A stretch of 26,196 nt of DNA, from the NCBI GenBank assembly GCA_035564555.1, contig DATMTS010000095.1:1-26196 (forward strand). Reading direction: 5' to 3'. This DNA is from DATMTS01 sp035564555 (GTDB lineage: Bacteria > Actinomycetota > Actinomycetes > Actinomycetales > Microbacteriaceae). Positions 13,313-21,275 of this stretch are shown one piece after another. A program made the position numbers and the translations under genes. Under the pieces are notes generated by a model. It searched no databases and had not been told where the DNA came from. It saw nothing but the letters and a program-made list of their open reading frames with translations. Each line of letters opens with the position of its first letter. The stretch's first letter is position 1.

Positions 13313-13809
13313 GCGGAGAACACCAGCAGCGTGCTGGATGCCGTCGCCAGCAGCCGTCCGGCGGAATCGGTCACGGCACCCTCGGCGAAAGCGATGCGCG
13401 ATCCGGGTTTGGTCACCGTGCCGACGCACGTGATCTCGCCGATCTCGTCGTGAACGGGACGAAGATAGTTGACCTTGATCTCCACAGACGTGTAGGCCTG
13501 GCCGCGCGGCAGCGTCGTCTGCACGGCGCAGCCTACGGCTGAGTCGAGCAGCGTGCAGACAAGCCCGCCGTGCACGGCGCCGATCGGGTTGTAATGCGAT
13601 TCATCCGGCCGGCATACGAAGGTGACGCGCCCGACCTCCGCCTCCGTGATCGCCATTCGCATCAGGGCGGCGATCGGCGGAGCAGGAACGCTGCCGTCGA
13701 TCATGGCGCGCACGTAGTCGAGTCCGCTCATCGTGACGATTCGGGTTGCGCCGATTCGAGGGTCTTCCCAGGTCACCAGTCGCTGCCTGATCGGATCGGG
13801 GTTGCTCAT
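13309..13809 (-). CDS. PaaI-like hotdog-fold acyl-CoA thioesterase
   Basis: A 166-residue hotdog protein that probably hydrolyses acyl- or aryl-CoA thioesters. The key stretch is HYNPIGAVHGGLVCTLLDSAVG (about 72-93), with the Asn/Gly motif N-P-x-G-x-x-H-G-G and the catalytic acid Asp89 in the hotdog helix. Later strands (YTSVEIKVNYLRPV, then EITCVGTV and IAFAEGAVTDSAGRLLATASSTLLVF) complete the fold. ATG 13809 has TAGGCT ending 6 nt upstream on the minus strand. Its stop overlaps the end of fadD (convergent, 4-nt overlap, shared TTAG), so the two genes end head to head. Synthetase and thioesterase act oppositely on acyl-CoA, but a functional link is only suggestive. Native substrate unknown. 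Confidence 0.9.
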   Translation of the reverse strand: MSNPDPIRQRLVTWEDPRIGATRIVTMSGLDYVRAMIDGSVPAPPIAALMRMAITEAEVGRVTFVCRPDESHYNPIGAVHGGLVCTLLDSAVGCAVQTTLPRGQAYTSVEIKVNYLRPVHDEIGEITCVGTVTKPGSRIAFAEGAVTDSAGRLLATASSTLLVFSA

Positions 13810-13815
13810 TGCGTC

Positions 13816-13821
13816 AGCCTA
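13816..13821 (-). promoter_or_regulatory. -10 element (TAGGCT) of the thioesterase gene
   Basis: TAGGCT-N6-ATG on the minus strand. The 132 bp between the divergent starts 13809 and 13942 show nothing further that I can name. Confidence 0.55.
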
Positions 13822-13941
13822 CGCGGCGTGCTCCGCCCGCCGGCGCGTGATCCCGGCGGAAGCGCCGGACCGGATGCAGATCGAGCAGACTCGGTGCTCC
13901 CAATGCGAGACGACGGGCCGCGCGCATGCCACCATCGAGAC

Positions 13942-14598
13942 GTGGCTGAGGGCTTTCGCGACACCGACACCGGGCGTGCTCGACTGCGCCTGATCGCAAT
14001 GGCCGTGTTCGGCCTGGCCGTGGGGCTCGCCGTCGGGTCATTCACCGACCCGGTATATGGGCTCGCGGCCGGCTGGGCGGGCGCGAGCGCTTTCTACGTC
14101 GTTTGGGTCTGGCTGGTCGTCGGCCGCTTGGACGCGGAGAAGACGAGCGCGCACGCGACGCGCGAGGACCCGGGGAGCGCGATCAGCGAGTTCCTCGTCC
14201 TGACCGCCAGCGTGGCGAGTCTTGGCAGTGTTGCGCTGCTCATCATCCGCGCCCACACGGTGCACGGCGCGGCCCAAGGGGCCGTCGCCGGGCTCGCGGT
14301 TCTCAGCGTCGCCCTGTCGTGGGTGCTCGTGCACACGCTCTACATGCTGCGATACGCCCGGGTCTACTACTCGGAACCGATCGGCGGCATCGACTTCAAC
14401 AATCCAGAGGAGCCGCCGCGCTATATCGACTTCGCCTATCTCTCGTTCGACCTCGGCATGACCTTCCAGGTCTCCGACACCGCTCTGCGCACTTCGCAGT
14501 TGCGCTCGATCGTGCTGCGGCACACGCTCTTGTCCTACATCTTCGGCTCCGTCGTGCTCGCCACGACGATCAACCTCGTGGCCGGCCTCGGCAGCTGA
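13942..14598 (+). CDS. DUF1345 family multi-pass membrane protein
   Basis: A 218-residue integral membrane protein of the DUF1345 family, which has no established function. Hydrophobic helices lie near 18-36, 40-60, 86-106, 117-138 and 192-215. Between them is a cytoplasmic or external loop containing the family hallmark YYSEPIGGIDFNNPEEPPRYIDFAY (about 139-163). The polar N-terminal segment (RDTDTGRARLR) precedes the first helix. The start is GTG 13942, with CACCAT ending 6 nt upstream; a weak ribosome site cannot decide the start. No N-terminal signal peptide. It is divergent from the thioesterase and convergent with the DUF2236 gene, only 9 bp between the stops. No frameshift is visible. 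Confidence 0.9.
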   Translation: MAEGFRDTDTGRARLRLIAMAVFGLAVGLAVGSFTDPVYGLAAGWAGASAFYVVWVWLVVGRLDAEKTSAHATREDPGSAISEFLVLTASVASLGSVALLIIRAHTVHGAAQGAVAGLAVLSVALSWVLVHTLYMLRYARVYYSEPIGGIDFNNPEEPPRYIDFAYLSFDLGMTFQVSDTALRTSQLRSIVLRHTLLSYIFGSVVLATTINLVAGLGS

Positions 14599-14607
14599 CC
14601 GAAGCGG

Positions 14608-15534
14608 CTAAGCGGACGCGACCCCAGGCGGTTGACCGAGGCGCTCGAGCCGCCTGCGCGCGGCGATCTCACCGGCGGTCTGCGGGCCGAGCAGCAATCC
14701 GGCGCCCGCCAGAGCGACGCGCGTGGCGCCCACGACCGGCAACGGCAAACCTGCGATCCGAGCGGTTCGCAGGCCGAGCATCCCCCGGAACCGAGGCTCC
14801 AACGAGCGCACCGCCCCGGCGAACAGCACCCGGTACGAGGGCCGAAGGGAACGGCGCAACGGAGCGTTCCGTACGAAGTGCACCACCTCACGGGTGCGAT
14901 CATCGCAACGCAACTCGCCCTCGTCGGCGAAGGCATGCAGTTGCTCACGCAATCGCCGGTAGGTGCGAGGCGGGTCGACGACCCCCATCTGCTCGCCGGC
15001 ACGTGCCCACTCCTGCACATAGGCATCCGGGCCCCCGGGGATCGGGCAGCCCCAGAGCAGGTGGGTGGAGAGGAACGCGTCGGTGAATGCCAGGTGAACC
15101 CATGAGGCGAGTTCGGCGTCGTTCGCCGCGTATCGACGGGAGACGCCGTGCCCGTCGACGTAGTCGCCCACGACGCGCTCGTGCAGCGTGCGCACCCACG
15201 CAGACCCGGCCTCCGCTTGCCGGGTGTCGCCGTAGCTGACCGTGAAGATCCACCGGATCGTGCCGGCCAGGCGTCCCAGCGGGTCTTCCCGGTAGCGCGA
15301 CCAGTCGTACACGCCCGCGAGCGCCCCGGGATGCAGCGCCTGCATCAGCAACGCCCGCACTCCGGCCACAAGCGTCGGCATGCCGCCATGAACGGTCCAG
15401 ACCGCCGATCCGGGGCCGAAGTAACCGGCATCCGTGCCGTTCTCGAACGCGGCCACCCAGTCGGGCACGCCGGTTGGTTGCCCCGATAGCGTCTCCTGCA
15501 GCCGCGCGCGCAACGGTTCCGTGAACGCGCTCAC
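14608..15534 (-). CDS. DUF2236 (MpaB/Lcp-like oxygenase superfamily) protein
   Basis: A 308-residue protein of the MpaB/DUF2236 superfamily, which includes rubber oxygenase Lcp and mycophenolic acid MpaB; the family fold is all-helical and many members bind heme. Typical segments are AVWTVHGGMPTLVAGVRALLMQALHPGALAGV (44-75), DPLGRLAGTIRWIFTVSYGD (84-103), HERVVGDYVDGHG (118-130), YAANDAELASWVHLAFTDAF (135-154) and a downstream YRRLREQLHAF. Histidines 68, 118 and 147 are candidates for metal or heme coordination, inferred from family conservation. The C-terminal third is basic and hydrophobic. Start GTG 15534 lies 16 nt after the DUF3054 stop, so the two genes probably form a short operon. Reaction and substrate cannot be stated. 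Confidence 0.88.
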   Translation of the reverse strand: MSAFTEPLRARLQETLSGQPTGVPDWVAAFENGTDAGYFGPGSAVWTVHGGMPTLVAGVRALLMQALHPGALAGVYDWSRYREDPLGRLAGTIRWIFTVSYGDTRQAEAGSAWVRTLHERVVGDYVDGHGVSRRYAANDAELASWVHLAFTDAFLSTHLLWGCPIPGGPDAYVQEWARAGEQMGVVDPPRTYRRLREQLHAFADEGELRCDDRTREVVHFVRNAPLRRSLRPSYRVLFAGAVRSLEPRFRGMLGLRTARIAGLPLPVVGATRVALAGAGLLLGPQTAGEIAARRRLERLGQPPGVASA

Positions 15535-15550
15535 CGCGTGCCCCCGGAGT

Positions 15551-15967
15551 TCACTGCCGCGAGGTCGGAACCGAGCGGCGGCGCACGCTGACCGCCAGCA
15601 ACGCCACAGCGCGCCAGCCCAGCAGAAAGATGCCCGTGACGATGGCTGCGACCAGGATGAACGACCACTGCACGCCCTGCCCGCTCAGCACTCGCAACAG
15701 CATGCCGAGCACAACGGTGCACGCCCAGATGATCATCCCGGGATGCAGGATCGGCAGCGGGTGGCGCCAGGCGCGCGTGACGACCCAGCCGACAACCAGT
15801 CCCGCCAGGAACGGCCACAACGTGGTGAGCATGCCTGCCACGGTGAACTCCTCACCGTGGCTGCGCCTGCCGATCAGCACGAAGACCACGATGAGCACCA
15901 GATCGAAGAGCGCGGCCAGCCAGACGATGGAGGGTTTCACATCGGTTTGCGAAGGCTTGGATGCCAT
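15551..15967 (-). CDS. DUF3054 family membrane protein
   Basis: A 138-residue, four-helix membrane protein (segments near 15-33, 43-64, 74-93 and 101-127) of DUF3054, an actinobacterial family of unknown function. The pattern of short loops, the R-x-W-x-H-P-L-P cytoplasmic motif (65-72) and the basic tail (VRRRSVPTSRQ) agree with it. The start ATG 15967 has TAGGCT 6 nt upstream, one of the clearest examples of the leaderless arrangement in the window. The downstream DUF2236 gene follows by 16 nt, suggesting a joint operon and possible functional connection. Nothing in the sequence reveals ligand or role. Confidence 0.88.
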   Translation of the reverse strand: MASKPSQTDVKPSIVWLAALFDLVLIVVFVLIGRRSHGEEFTVAGMLTTLWPFLAGLVVGWVVTRAWRHPLPILHPGMIIWACTVVLGMLLRVLSGQGVQWSFILVAAIVTGIFLLGWRAVALLAVSVRRRSVPTSRQ

Positions 15968-15973
15968 GGCACC

Positions 15974-15979
15974 AGCCTA
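15974..15979 (-). promoter_or_regulatory. -10 element (TAGGCT) of the DUF3054-DUF2236 operon
   Basis: TAGGCT-N6-ATG on the minus strand; the best match to the window consensus. Confidence 0.6.
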
Positions 15980-15989
15980 GGCCCAGAAC

Positions 15990-16006
15990 CTCGGGGCGGC
16001 CCCGGG
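15990..16006 (-). terminator. GC-rich hairpin after the DUF7059-type methyltransferase gene
   Basis: CTCGGGG, CGG, CCCCGGG can form a 7-bp stem with one wobble, 9 nt after the stop codon at 16015. No T-tract. Termination is inferred from position only. Confidence 0.4.
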
Positions 16007-16014
16007 CCGGGTGC

Positions 16015-17562
16015 TCACGCCGACGCAGGCACGAGCATGCCGATCTCGATGAGTTCGCGAACCACCGGCACCAGCTGGGCGATCAGCGCCGAGGCATCGA
16101 CCTCGAGCAGTTCGGCGATGGCCGAGCAGATCGCCTCGACGGTCAGCTCACCGTCGCACGCGCCCACGAACGCGGCCGAAGCCGTGTCCATGCCGACGAC
16201 ACGGCCGAAACCGGCCCCCGCGTGCAGCGTGATCACCGTCGGATCCTCGGCTCCGGGCCAATAGTGCCTCTCCTCGGTGACGTCGGGTGCCACCGCGAGC
16301 CGCGCGCCCAGAAGACCTGTCGTACCGACCGCCACCAGCCAGTCATGCGAAGCGAGGCATCCGGCGATGTGCGCTCCGAGTCCCGAATCGTTCACGCCGC
16401 GTGTCTCGACTCGCTCCAGGCGACGCAGGGTGGGCGCACCCGATTCGGGCCGACGCAGCAGCAGGTAGCCGAATCCGACCGCCGTCGCCCCGCGTGCGGC
16501 GAAATCGTCGAGCCAGGCCTGGGAGAGCTTCTCGTAACGAGCGGAGCCAGGTCGGGTGCCGCCGTCGCGGATCCAGGTCTCCGCATATTGCGCCGGATCC
16601 TGTGTTTCGCGCTCGACGACCCAGGCGTCGAGCGCGCGACCGTCGGCTGCGAGTTCGTCGAGCCAGCCTGCAACGCGGTCGAGCCCCGATTCGTTGAGAC
16701 GGTACTCCCAGTTCGCGAGCAATTGGGCGACGCCGCCTGGGGCCAAATGCTCGGCCGCTCCCCTGATCACGGCGGCGACCAGCGCGTCGCCGACCATGCC
16801 GCCGTCGCGATACTCGTACTCCGGCACACCGGGAGCGCGCGGCGTGATCACGAACGGCGGGTTCGACACGATCCGGTCGAACTCCTCCCCCGCGACCGGC
16901 GCGAACAGGTCGCCGACTCGGAAGCGAATGCCTTCCACGTCATTGAGGCGGGCATTCAGACGGGCGAAGCGGACGGCACGCTCCGAGATGTCGGTGCCGA
17001 TCACCTCGTCGGCGTGCCGCGCGGCATGCAACGCTTGGATGCCGCATCCGGTGCCGAGATCGAGCACGCGCCGGGCCGGGGCATCGATCATCAGCGTGCT
17101 GAGGGTGAGCGAGGCCCCGCCGACCCCGAGCACGTGACTCTCGGCAAGCGCCTCGCCGCCGGCCACCTCGCCGAGATCCGAGACGATCCACCAGTGACCG
17201 GGCCCGCGGGCGTCGACGAAGGCGTACGGCCGCAGGTCGACCAGGGGGCGCACCGTGTCGGCGTCGGTCAGCTCGAGGAGGCCGAGTTGAGCCGCACCAT
17301 CGATCCCGAGCGTCGGCAGAGCGCCGGACACGTTCGCCCGCGGTGTCGGCAGAGCCAGCACGAAAAGCCGCGCGAGGGCACCGGCGGCGGCATCGGCACT
17401 ACCCGGAGGCAGCGCGGAAACGGCGCGTTGCGCCGGCACGCGGTTGCCCCGAGTCAGCGCCGCTTCCGCCGCCTCGCCCCAGATGCTCCGCAGTCCGTCG
17501 ACCGTGTAGCCGGCGGACGTCAGGTCGGTACGGAGTCGGGCGATCAGGGGGTCTCGGCTCAC
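16015..17562 (-). CDS. Three-part SAM-dependent methyltransferase with NPPF motif (actinobacterial, DUF7059-like N-terminus)
   Basis: A 515-residue cytoplasmic protein. Residues about 1-150 form an N-terminal accessory domain (helical, followed by a beta-rich part with DLRPYAFVDARGPGHWWIVSDL). Residues about 155-335 are a class I methyltransferase core with SAM motif I VLDLGTGCG (166-174), acidic motif II TDIS (190-193) and the catalytic motif SNPPF (233-237), characteristic of N- or amide-methyltransferases (HemK/RsmC-like). The remaining 180 residues form a C-terminal domain seen with this group in actinobacteria. Target (rRNA, protein or small molecule) unknown. The start GTG 17562 is chosen over longer possibilities because TTGAAT ends 6 nt upstream; it also avoids overlap with the small gene at 17619-17759. 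It stands alone on the minus strand. Confidence 0.87.
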   Translation of the reverse strand: MSRDPLIARLRTDLTSAGYTVDGLRSIWGEAAEAALTRGNRVPAQRAVSALPPGSADAAAGALARLFVLALPTPRANVSGALPTLGIDGAAQLGLLELTDADTVRPLVDLRPYAFVDARGPGHWWIVSDLGEVAGGEALAESHVLGVGGASLTLSTLMIDAPARRVLDLGTGCGIQALHAARHADEVIGTDISERAVRFARLNARLNDVEGIRFRVGDLFAPVAGEEFDRIVSNPPFVITPRAPGVPEYEYRDGGMVGDALVAAVIRGAAEHLAPGGVAQLLANWEYRLNESGLDRVAGWLDELAADGRALDAWVVERETQDPAQYAETWIRDGGTRPGSARYEKLSQAWLDDFAARGATAVGFGYLLLRRPESGAPTLRRLERVETRGVNDSGLGAHIAGCLASHDWLVAVGTTGLLGARLAVAPDVTEERHYWPGAEDPTVITLHAGAGFGRVVGMDTASAAFVGACDGELTVEAICSAIAELLEVDASALIAQLVPVVRELIEIGMLVPASA

Positions 17563-17618
17563 CGAGTCATTCAACCACGCCCCGATCGCCCGGCTGTCGG
17601 CGGTGCCGACGCCGGCTG

Positions 17619-17759
17619 TCAGCGGTGCTTTCCGAGCGCGTCCGTGAGGTCGCTGCCGGCCTTGTTCGTGGCCTTGGCACGCTTGTCGGCGCGCTTCTCT
17701 TTCAGCGTCTTGGCCGCCGCCGTCTTGCTCGTTGTCTTCTTGGGTGATTTGTCCGACAT
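17619..17759 (-). CDS. Small lysine-rich protein (46 residues)
   Basis: A 46-residue product that is extremely basic and low in complexity: many Lys, Ala and Thr, with the pattern SPKKTTSKTAAAKTLKEKR and ending TDALGKHR. It resembles the Lys/Ala-rich tails of histone H1-like or nucleoid proteins, or a disordered RNA-binding peptide, but I cannot assign a family. ATG 17759 has an excellent ribosome site (GGGAG, 6 nt upstream). A candidate promoter hexamer TAAGGT (17805-17810) and an 8-bp inverted repeat lie in the 50-nt leader. It follows gatB in the same direction after 77 nt, so it could also be read from that operon. Lacks aromatic residues and cysteine. Probably a genuine gene. Confidence 0.7.
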   Translation of the reverse strand: MSDKSPKKTTSKTAAAKTLKEKRADKRAKATNKAGSDLTDALGKHR

Positions 17760-17785
17760 GGTCGGCTCCCTTGTTCGCGGAGCCC

Positions 17786-17807
17786 GGTTGGCCTCGTCTG
17801 GCCAACC
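17786..17807 (-). repeat. 8-bp perfect inverted repeat between gatB and the lysine-rich gene
   Basis: GGTTGGCC, loop TCGTCT, GGCCAACC. It overlaps the end of the TAAGGT hexamer. It may be the gatB terminator (28 nt after its stop, but without T-tract), or an operator or leader hairpin of the small gene. I cannot decide. Confidence 0.5.
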
Positions 17808-17835
17808 TTACGCCGTCGGATCGGGCGAGGGGTGA

Positions 17836-19356
17836 CTACGCGTCGGACCCAGCGCGTTCGAGAACGAGTTCGCGCACCCGGGCGGCATCGGCCTGGCCGC
17901 GCATGGCCTTCATCACGGCACCGATCACCGCGCCTGCCGCCTGCACTTTGCCGTCCTGGATCTTCGCCAGAACGTCGGGCTGGGCCGCGAGCGCGTCGTC
18001 GATGGCAGCGATGAGCGCGCCGTCGTCGGAGACCACGGCGAGACCGCGAACAGCGACGACCTCGGACGGGCCGCCCTCCCCCGCGATGACGCCTTCGAGC
18101 ACCTGACGCGCGAGCCGGTCGGTCAGCTCGCCGTTCTCGATCAAGGCGACGAGCTCGGAGACGTGCTTCGCGCTGACCAGAGTCGAGGCATCCACGCCCT
18201 GCGCATTGGCCACGCGTGCGATCTCGCCCGTCCACCACTTGCGTGCAGCCGAAGGCGCCGCGCCGAACGCGACGGTCTCTTCGACCGCGTCGAGCAGACC
18301 GCTGTTGACCACATCCTGGAACTCGGCGGCGGTGAGGCCCCATGCCGCATGCAGACGCTTACGGCGCGCGGCGGGGGGCTCTGGCAGGGTCGCGCGAAGC
18401 TCCTCGACCCAGACCCGGCTGGGCGCTACGGGCACCAGGTCGGGCTCCGGAAAGTAGCGGTAGTCATCGGCGTCGGACTTGGGGCGGCCGGGCGAGGTGG
18501 TGCCGGTGTCTTCGTGCCAGTGCCGGGTCTCCTGGATGATGGTGCCGCCGGCATCCAGGATCGCCGCCTGCCGCTGGATCTCATAGCGAACCGCCCGCTC
18601 CACCGAACGCAGCGAGTTGACGTTCTTCGTCTCGGTGCGGGTGCCCAGGGGCCCGACCGGCTCACCGATCGGCGTGCGACGGCGCAACGACACGTTCGCG
18701 TCGCAGCGCACGTTGCCCTCTTCCATCCGGGCGTTCGAGATTCCGAGCGCCTTGACGATCTCGCGGATCGCTGCGACGTACGTGCGGCCGATCTCGGGAG
18801 CATCGGATTCCGCGCCCAGGATCAGCTTCGTGACGATCTCCACGAGGGGCACGCCGCCGCGGTTGTAGTCCACGAGCGAGTAGTCGGCGCCCTGGATGCG
18901 GCCGGTCGCGCCGCCCACGTGCGTCAGCTTGCCGGCATCCTCCTCCATGTGGGCACGCTCGATCTCGACGGTGATCTCGCGGCCGTTCTCGAGCTCGATC
19001 GTCAGCGATCCGTCGTAGGCGATCGGCTCGTCGTACTGCGAGGTCTGGAAGTTCTTCGCCGTGTCGGGGTAGAAGTAGTTCTTGCGTGCGAACCGGCTGC
19101 TCTCGGCGATGCTGCAGTTCAGCGCGAGACCGAGCCGGATGCTCGACTCGATGGCCTTCTCATTCACCTGCGGCAGGCCGCCTGGCAATCCCAGACAGGT
19201 CGGGCACGTGTTCGTGTTCGCGCCCTGCCCGAACTCGTTCGCGCAGCCGCAGAACATCTTCGTCTTGGTGTTGAGCTCGACGTGCACCTCGAAGCCGAGC
19301 ACGGGTTCGAAGAGCTCGAGAGCCTTGGCGTAGTCCATCAGTTTCGCGGATGCCAT
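17836..19356 (-). CDS. gatB: Aspartyl/glutamyl-tRNA amidotransferase subunit B
   Basis: The 506-residue kinase-like subunit of GatCAB, which phosphorylates misacylated Glu-tRNA(Gln) or Asp-tRNA(Asn) and receives ammonia from GatA. The N-terminal cradle domain begins with FEPVLGFEVHVELNTKTKMFCGC. Cysteines 36, 38, 51 and 54 (F-C-G-C and C-P-T-C) match the zinc site. GLPGGLPQVN, YFYPDTAKNFQTSQYD and HMEEDAGK are characteristic. The C-terminal YqeY-like tail (about residues 355-506) ends with LERAGSDA and includes the conserved G-x-V-I-G-x-V-M-K motif, which helps bind tRNA. ATG 19356 shares one base with the gatA stop (TGATG) and has a strong GAGGGAG ribosome site. It is the third gene of gatC-gatA-gatB, and length is typical. 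Confidence 0.96.
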   Translation of the reverse strand: MASAKLMDYAKALELFEPVLGFEVHVELNTKTKMFCGCANEFGQGANTNTCPTCLGLPGGLPQVNEKAIESSIRLGLALNCSIAESSRFARKNYFYPDTAKNFQTSQYDEPIAYDGSLTIELENGREITVEIERAHMEEDAGKLTHVGGATGRIQGADYSLVDYNRGGVPLVEIVTKLILGAESDAPEIGRTYVAAIREIVKALGISNARMEEGNVRCDANVSLRRRTPIGEPVGPLGTRTETKNVNSLRSVERAVRYEIQRQAAILDAGGTIIQETRHWHEDTGTTSPGRPKSDADDYRYFPEPDLVPVAPSRVWVEELRATLPEPPAARRKRLHAAWGLTAAEFQDVVNSGLLDAVEETVAFGAAPSAARKWWTGEIARVANAQGVDASTLVSAKHVSELVALIENGELTDRLARQVLEGVIAGEGGPSEVVAVRGLAVVSDDGALIAAIDDALAAQPDVLAKIQDGKVQAAGAVIGAVMKAMRGQADAARVRELVLERAGSDA

Positions 19357-20909
19357 CAGACGGCTCCCTCTTCGCTCGCGAACATCTCGGTGGAAGCCAG
19401 GTCGGGCGCCTTGCTGAGCAGCCGGTAGCCCCACTGCGCCTCCAGAAGGCTCTCCACCGCCTGGCCGATCGTGTAGAGGCGCGCGTCCTGGCGGGCGGGT
19501 GCCATCAACTGCATGCCGACCGGCAGACCGTCTTCGGGGGCGAGACCGATCGGCAGACCCATGCCGGGCACGCCGGCGAGGTTCGCCGGGATCGTGGTGA
19601 TGTCGTTGAGGTACATCGCCATGGGGTCGTCGATCTTCTCGCCGAAGCGGAACGCCGTGGTCGGGGCGCTGGGGCTGATCAGCACGTCCGCCTGCTGGAA
19701 CGCCGCGGCGAAGTCGCGCTGGATGAGGGTTCGCACCTTCTGCGCGCTGCCGTAGTAGGCGTCATAGTAGCCGGCGCTCAGCGCGTAGGTGCCCAGGATG
19801 ATGCGGCGCTTGACCTCGGGGCCGAACCCGGCATCGCGCGTCGCGGCCATCACGCGTTCGCTCGTGATCGGGCCGGTCTGCGGGCTCACGCGCAAACCGA
19901 ATCGCACCGAGTCGAAACGGGCCAGGTTGCTGGATGCCTCCGCGGGCAGGATCAGGTAGTAGGCCGCGACGGCGTATTCGAAGCTCGGCGCGCTCACCTC
20001 GACGATCTCGGCGCCGGCCGCAGCGAGGAGTGCGACGGTCTCCTCGAAACGTTGTCTGACCCCGGCCTGGAAACCCTCTCCGCTGCCGGCGATCTCTTTC
20101 ACGACACCCAGCCGCACACCCTTCAGGACGCCGTCTGCGAGTCCCGCTCGTGCGGCATCCGCCATGGACGGCCAGACGTCGGTCAGCGAGGTCGAGTCGA
20201 GCGGGTCGTGACCCGCGATCACGTCGTGCAGCAGGGCTGCGTCGAAGACGTTGCGCGAAACCGGTCCGACCTGGTCGAGCGAACTCGCCAGGGCGATCGC
20301 GCCGTAGCGGCTCACGCCGCCGTATGTGGGCTTCACACCGACCGAACCGGTGACCGCGGCAGGCTGACGGATCGAGCCGCCGGTGTCGCTGCCGAGCGCG
20401 AAAGGCGCCTCGAACGCGGCGACTGCGGCAGCCGAGCCGCCGCCGGAGCCGCCCGGAATGCGATCGAGGTCCCACGGGTTGCGGGTCGGCCCGTACGCGG
20501 AGTGCTCGGTCGAGGATCCCATGGCGAACTCGTCCATGTTGGTTTTGCCGAGTGGCACGAGGTCGGCCTCGCGCAGTCTGCGGACGACCGTCGCGTCGTA
20601 TGGGGGAAGCCAGCCCTCGAGGATCTTGGAGCCGGACGTCGACGGCATGTCGGCGGTGGCGAGCACATCCTTGATCGCGATGGGCACGCCGGCGAGTGCG
20701 CCGAGCGCCTCGCCTGCCGCCCGTCGCTCGTCGATGCGTGCCGCGGTCTGCAGCGCGGCATCCCGCGCCACGTGCAGGAACGCGTGCACGTCGCCGTCGA
20801 CGGCGGCGATGCGGTCGAGGTGCGCCCGGGTGGCCTCGACGCTGGAAACCTCGCCGGAGGCGAGTGCGTCGGCGAGCGCGGAAGCGGAGAGCGTTGTCAG
20901 GTGGGTCAT
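19356..20909 (-). CDS. gatA: Aspartyl/glutamyl-tRNA amidotransferase subunit A
   Basis: A 517-residue amidase that hydrolyses glutamine to supply ammonia for converting Glu-tRNA(Gln) or Asp-tRNA(Asn). It carries the Ser-cisSer-Lys triad of amidase-signature enzymes: Lys80 (PIAIKDV), Ser155 (PGGSGGGSA) and nucleophile Ser179 (SDTGGSIRQP). Further landmarks are TGSVGVKPTYG and the substrate-side FDAALLHDVIAGHD. Length is close to the family's usual 485-495, with a slightly longer C-terminus. ATG 20909 lies 6 nt after the gatC stop, with GAGGAG 9 nt upstream of it inside gatC. The enzyme functions in a complex with GatC and GatB. A genome lacking glutaminyl-tRNA synthetase would need it, as is usual in actinobacteria; that cannot be verified here. 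Confidence 0.96.
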   Translation of the reverse strand: MTHLTTLSASALADALASGEVSSVEATRAHLDRIAAVDGDVHAFLHVARDAALQTAARIDERRAAGEALGALAGVPIAIKDVLATADMPSTSGSKILEGWLPPYDATVVRRLREADLVPLGKTNMDEFAMGSSTEHSAYGPTRNPWDLDRIPGGSGGGSAAAVAAFEAPFALGSDTGGSIRQPAAVTGSVGVKPTYGGVSRYGAIALASSLDQVGPVSRNVFDAALLHDVIAGHDPLDSTSLTDVWPSMADAARAGLADGVLKGVRLGVVKEIAGSGEGFQAGVRQRFEETVALLAAAGAEIVEVSAPSFEYAVAAYYLILPAEASSNLARFDSVRFGLRVSPQTGPITSERVMAATRDAGFGPEVKRRIILGTYALSAGYYDAYYGSAQKVRTLIQRDFAAAFQQADVLISPSAPTTAFRFGEKIDDPMAMYLNDITTIPANLAGVPGMGLPIGLAPEDGLPVGMQLMAPARQDARLYTIGQAVESLLEAQWGYRLLSKAPDLASTEMFASEEGAV

Positions 20910-20915
20910 CGCCGG

Positions 20916-21212
20916 CTACTCCTCGTCCAGGATCGGGGGCACCCGAAAGCGGTCGCCTTCGCGGTCCGGCGCTGACGAGAGGGCCTGCTCCACGGAAAGC
21001 GAGGGCACGACGACGTCGGTCCGGAACACGTTGGTGAGCGGCATCGGGTGGCTCGTCGCGGGCACGTCCTCGGTCGCGACCTCTGAAACCTTCGCGACCG
21101 ATTCGACGATCTGGCTCAGCTCGCTCGTGAGGCTCTCGATCTCGCTTTCGCTCAAGTCGATGCGCGCGAGCACCGCCAGATGGCGCACCTCGGCTGCGCT
21201 GATTTCAGACAT
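20916..21212 (-). CDS. gatC: Aspartyl/glutamyl-tRNA amidotransferase subunit C
   Basis: The 98-residue small subunit that wraps around GatA and stabilises the GatCAB complex. It has the family start EISAAEVRHLAVLARIDLSESEIE (3-26), matching the V-x-x-L-A-R-I-x-L pattern, then the extended belt with ATSHPMPLTNVFRTD (about 51-65), and ends in RVPPILDEE, like other GatC proteins (the VP-x-I/V-L tail). ATG 21212 has a GGGAG ribosome site about 5 nt upstream. A TAGAAT hexamer (21249-21254 minus) may be the operon promoter, giving a leader of about 30 nt. It is the first gene of gatCAB, which implies coordinated translation of all subunits. Confidence 0.95.
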   Translation of the reverse strand: MSEISAAEVRHLAVLARIDLSESEIESLTSELSQIVESVAKVSEVATEDVPATSHPMPLTNVFRTDVVVPSLSVEQALSSAPDREGDRFRVPPILDEE

Positions 21213-21248
21213 GCGTCTCCCTGCTCGGAGGTTGGTGGGACGCTGTCG

Positions 21249-21254
21249 ATTCTA
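21249..21254 (-). promoter_or_regulatory. -10 element (TAGAAT) of the gatCAB operon
   Basis: TAGAAT on the minus strand, about 37 nt before the gatC start, leaves room for a ribosome site. No clear -35. This operon therefore differs from the leaderless genes around it. Confidence 0.45.
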
Positions 21255-21275
21255 TCCGCGCGACGGCCTCGAGGC

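Noticed and set aside
15961..17835. A 600-codon plus-strand frame opposite the NPPF methyltransferase and small lysine-rich gene
   Set aside because: The opposite strand carries recognisable motifs and plausible starts; this frame is a compositional shadow.
19350..20975. Long plus-strand frame opposite gatA
   Set aside because: gatA is complete with its catalytic triad; the opposite frame has no motif and is a shadow.
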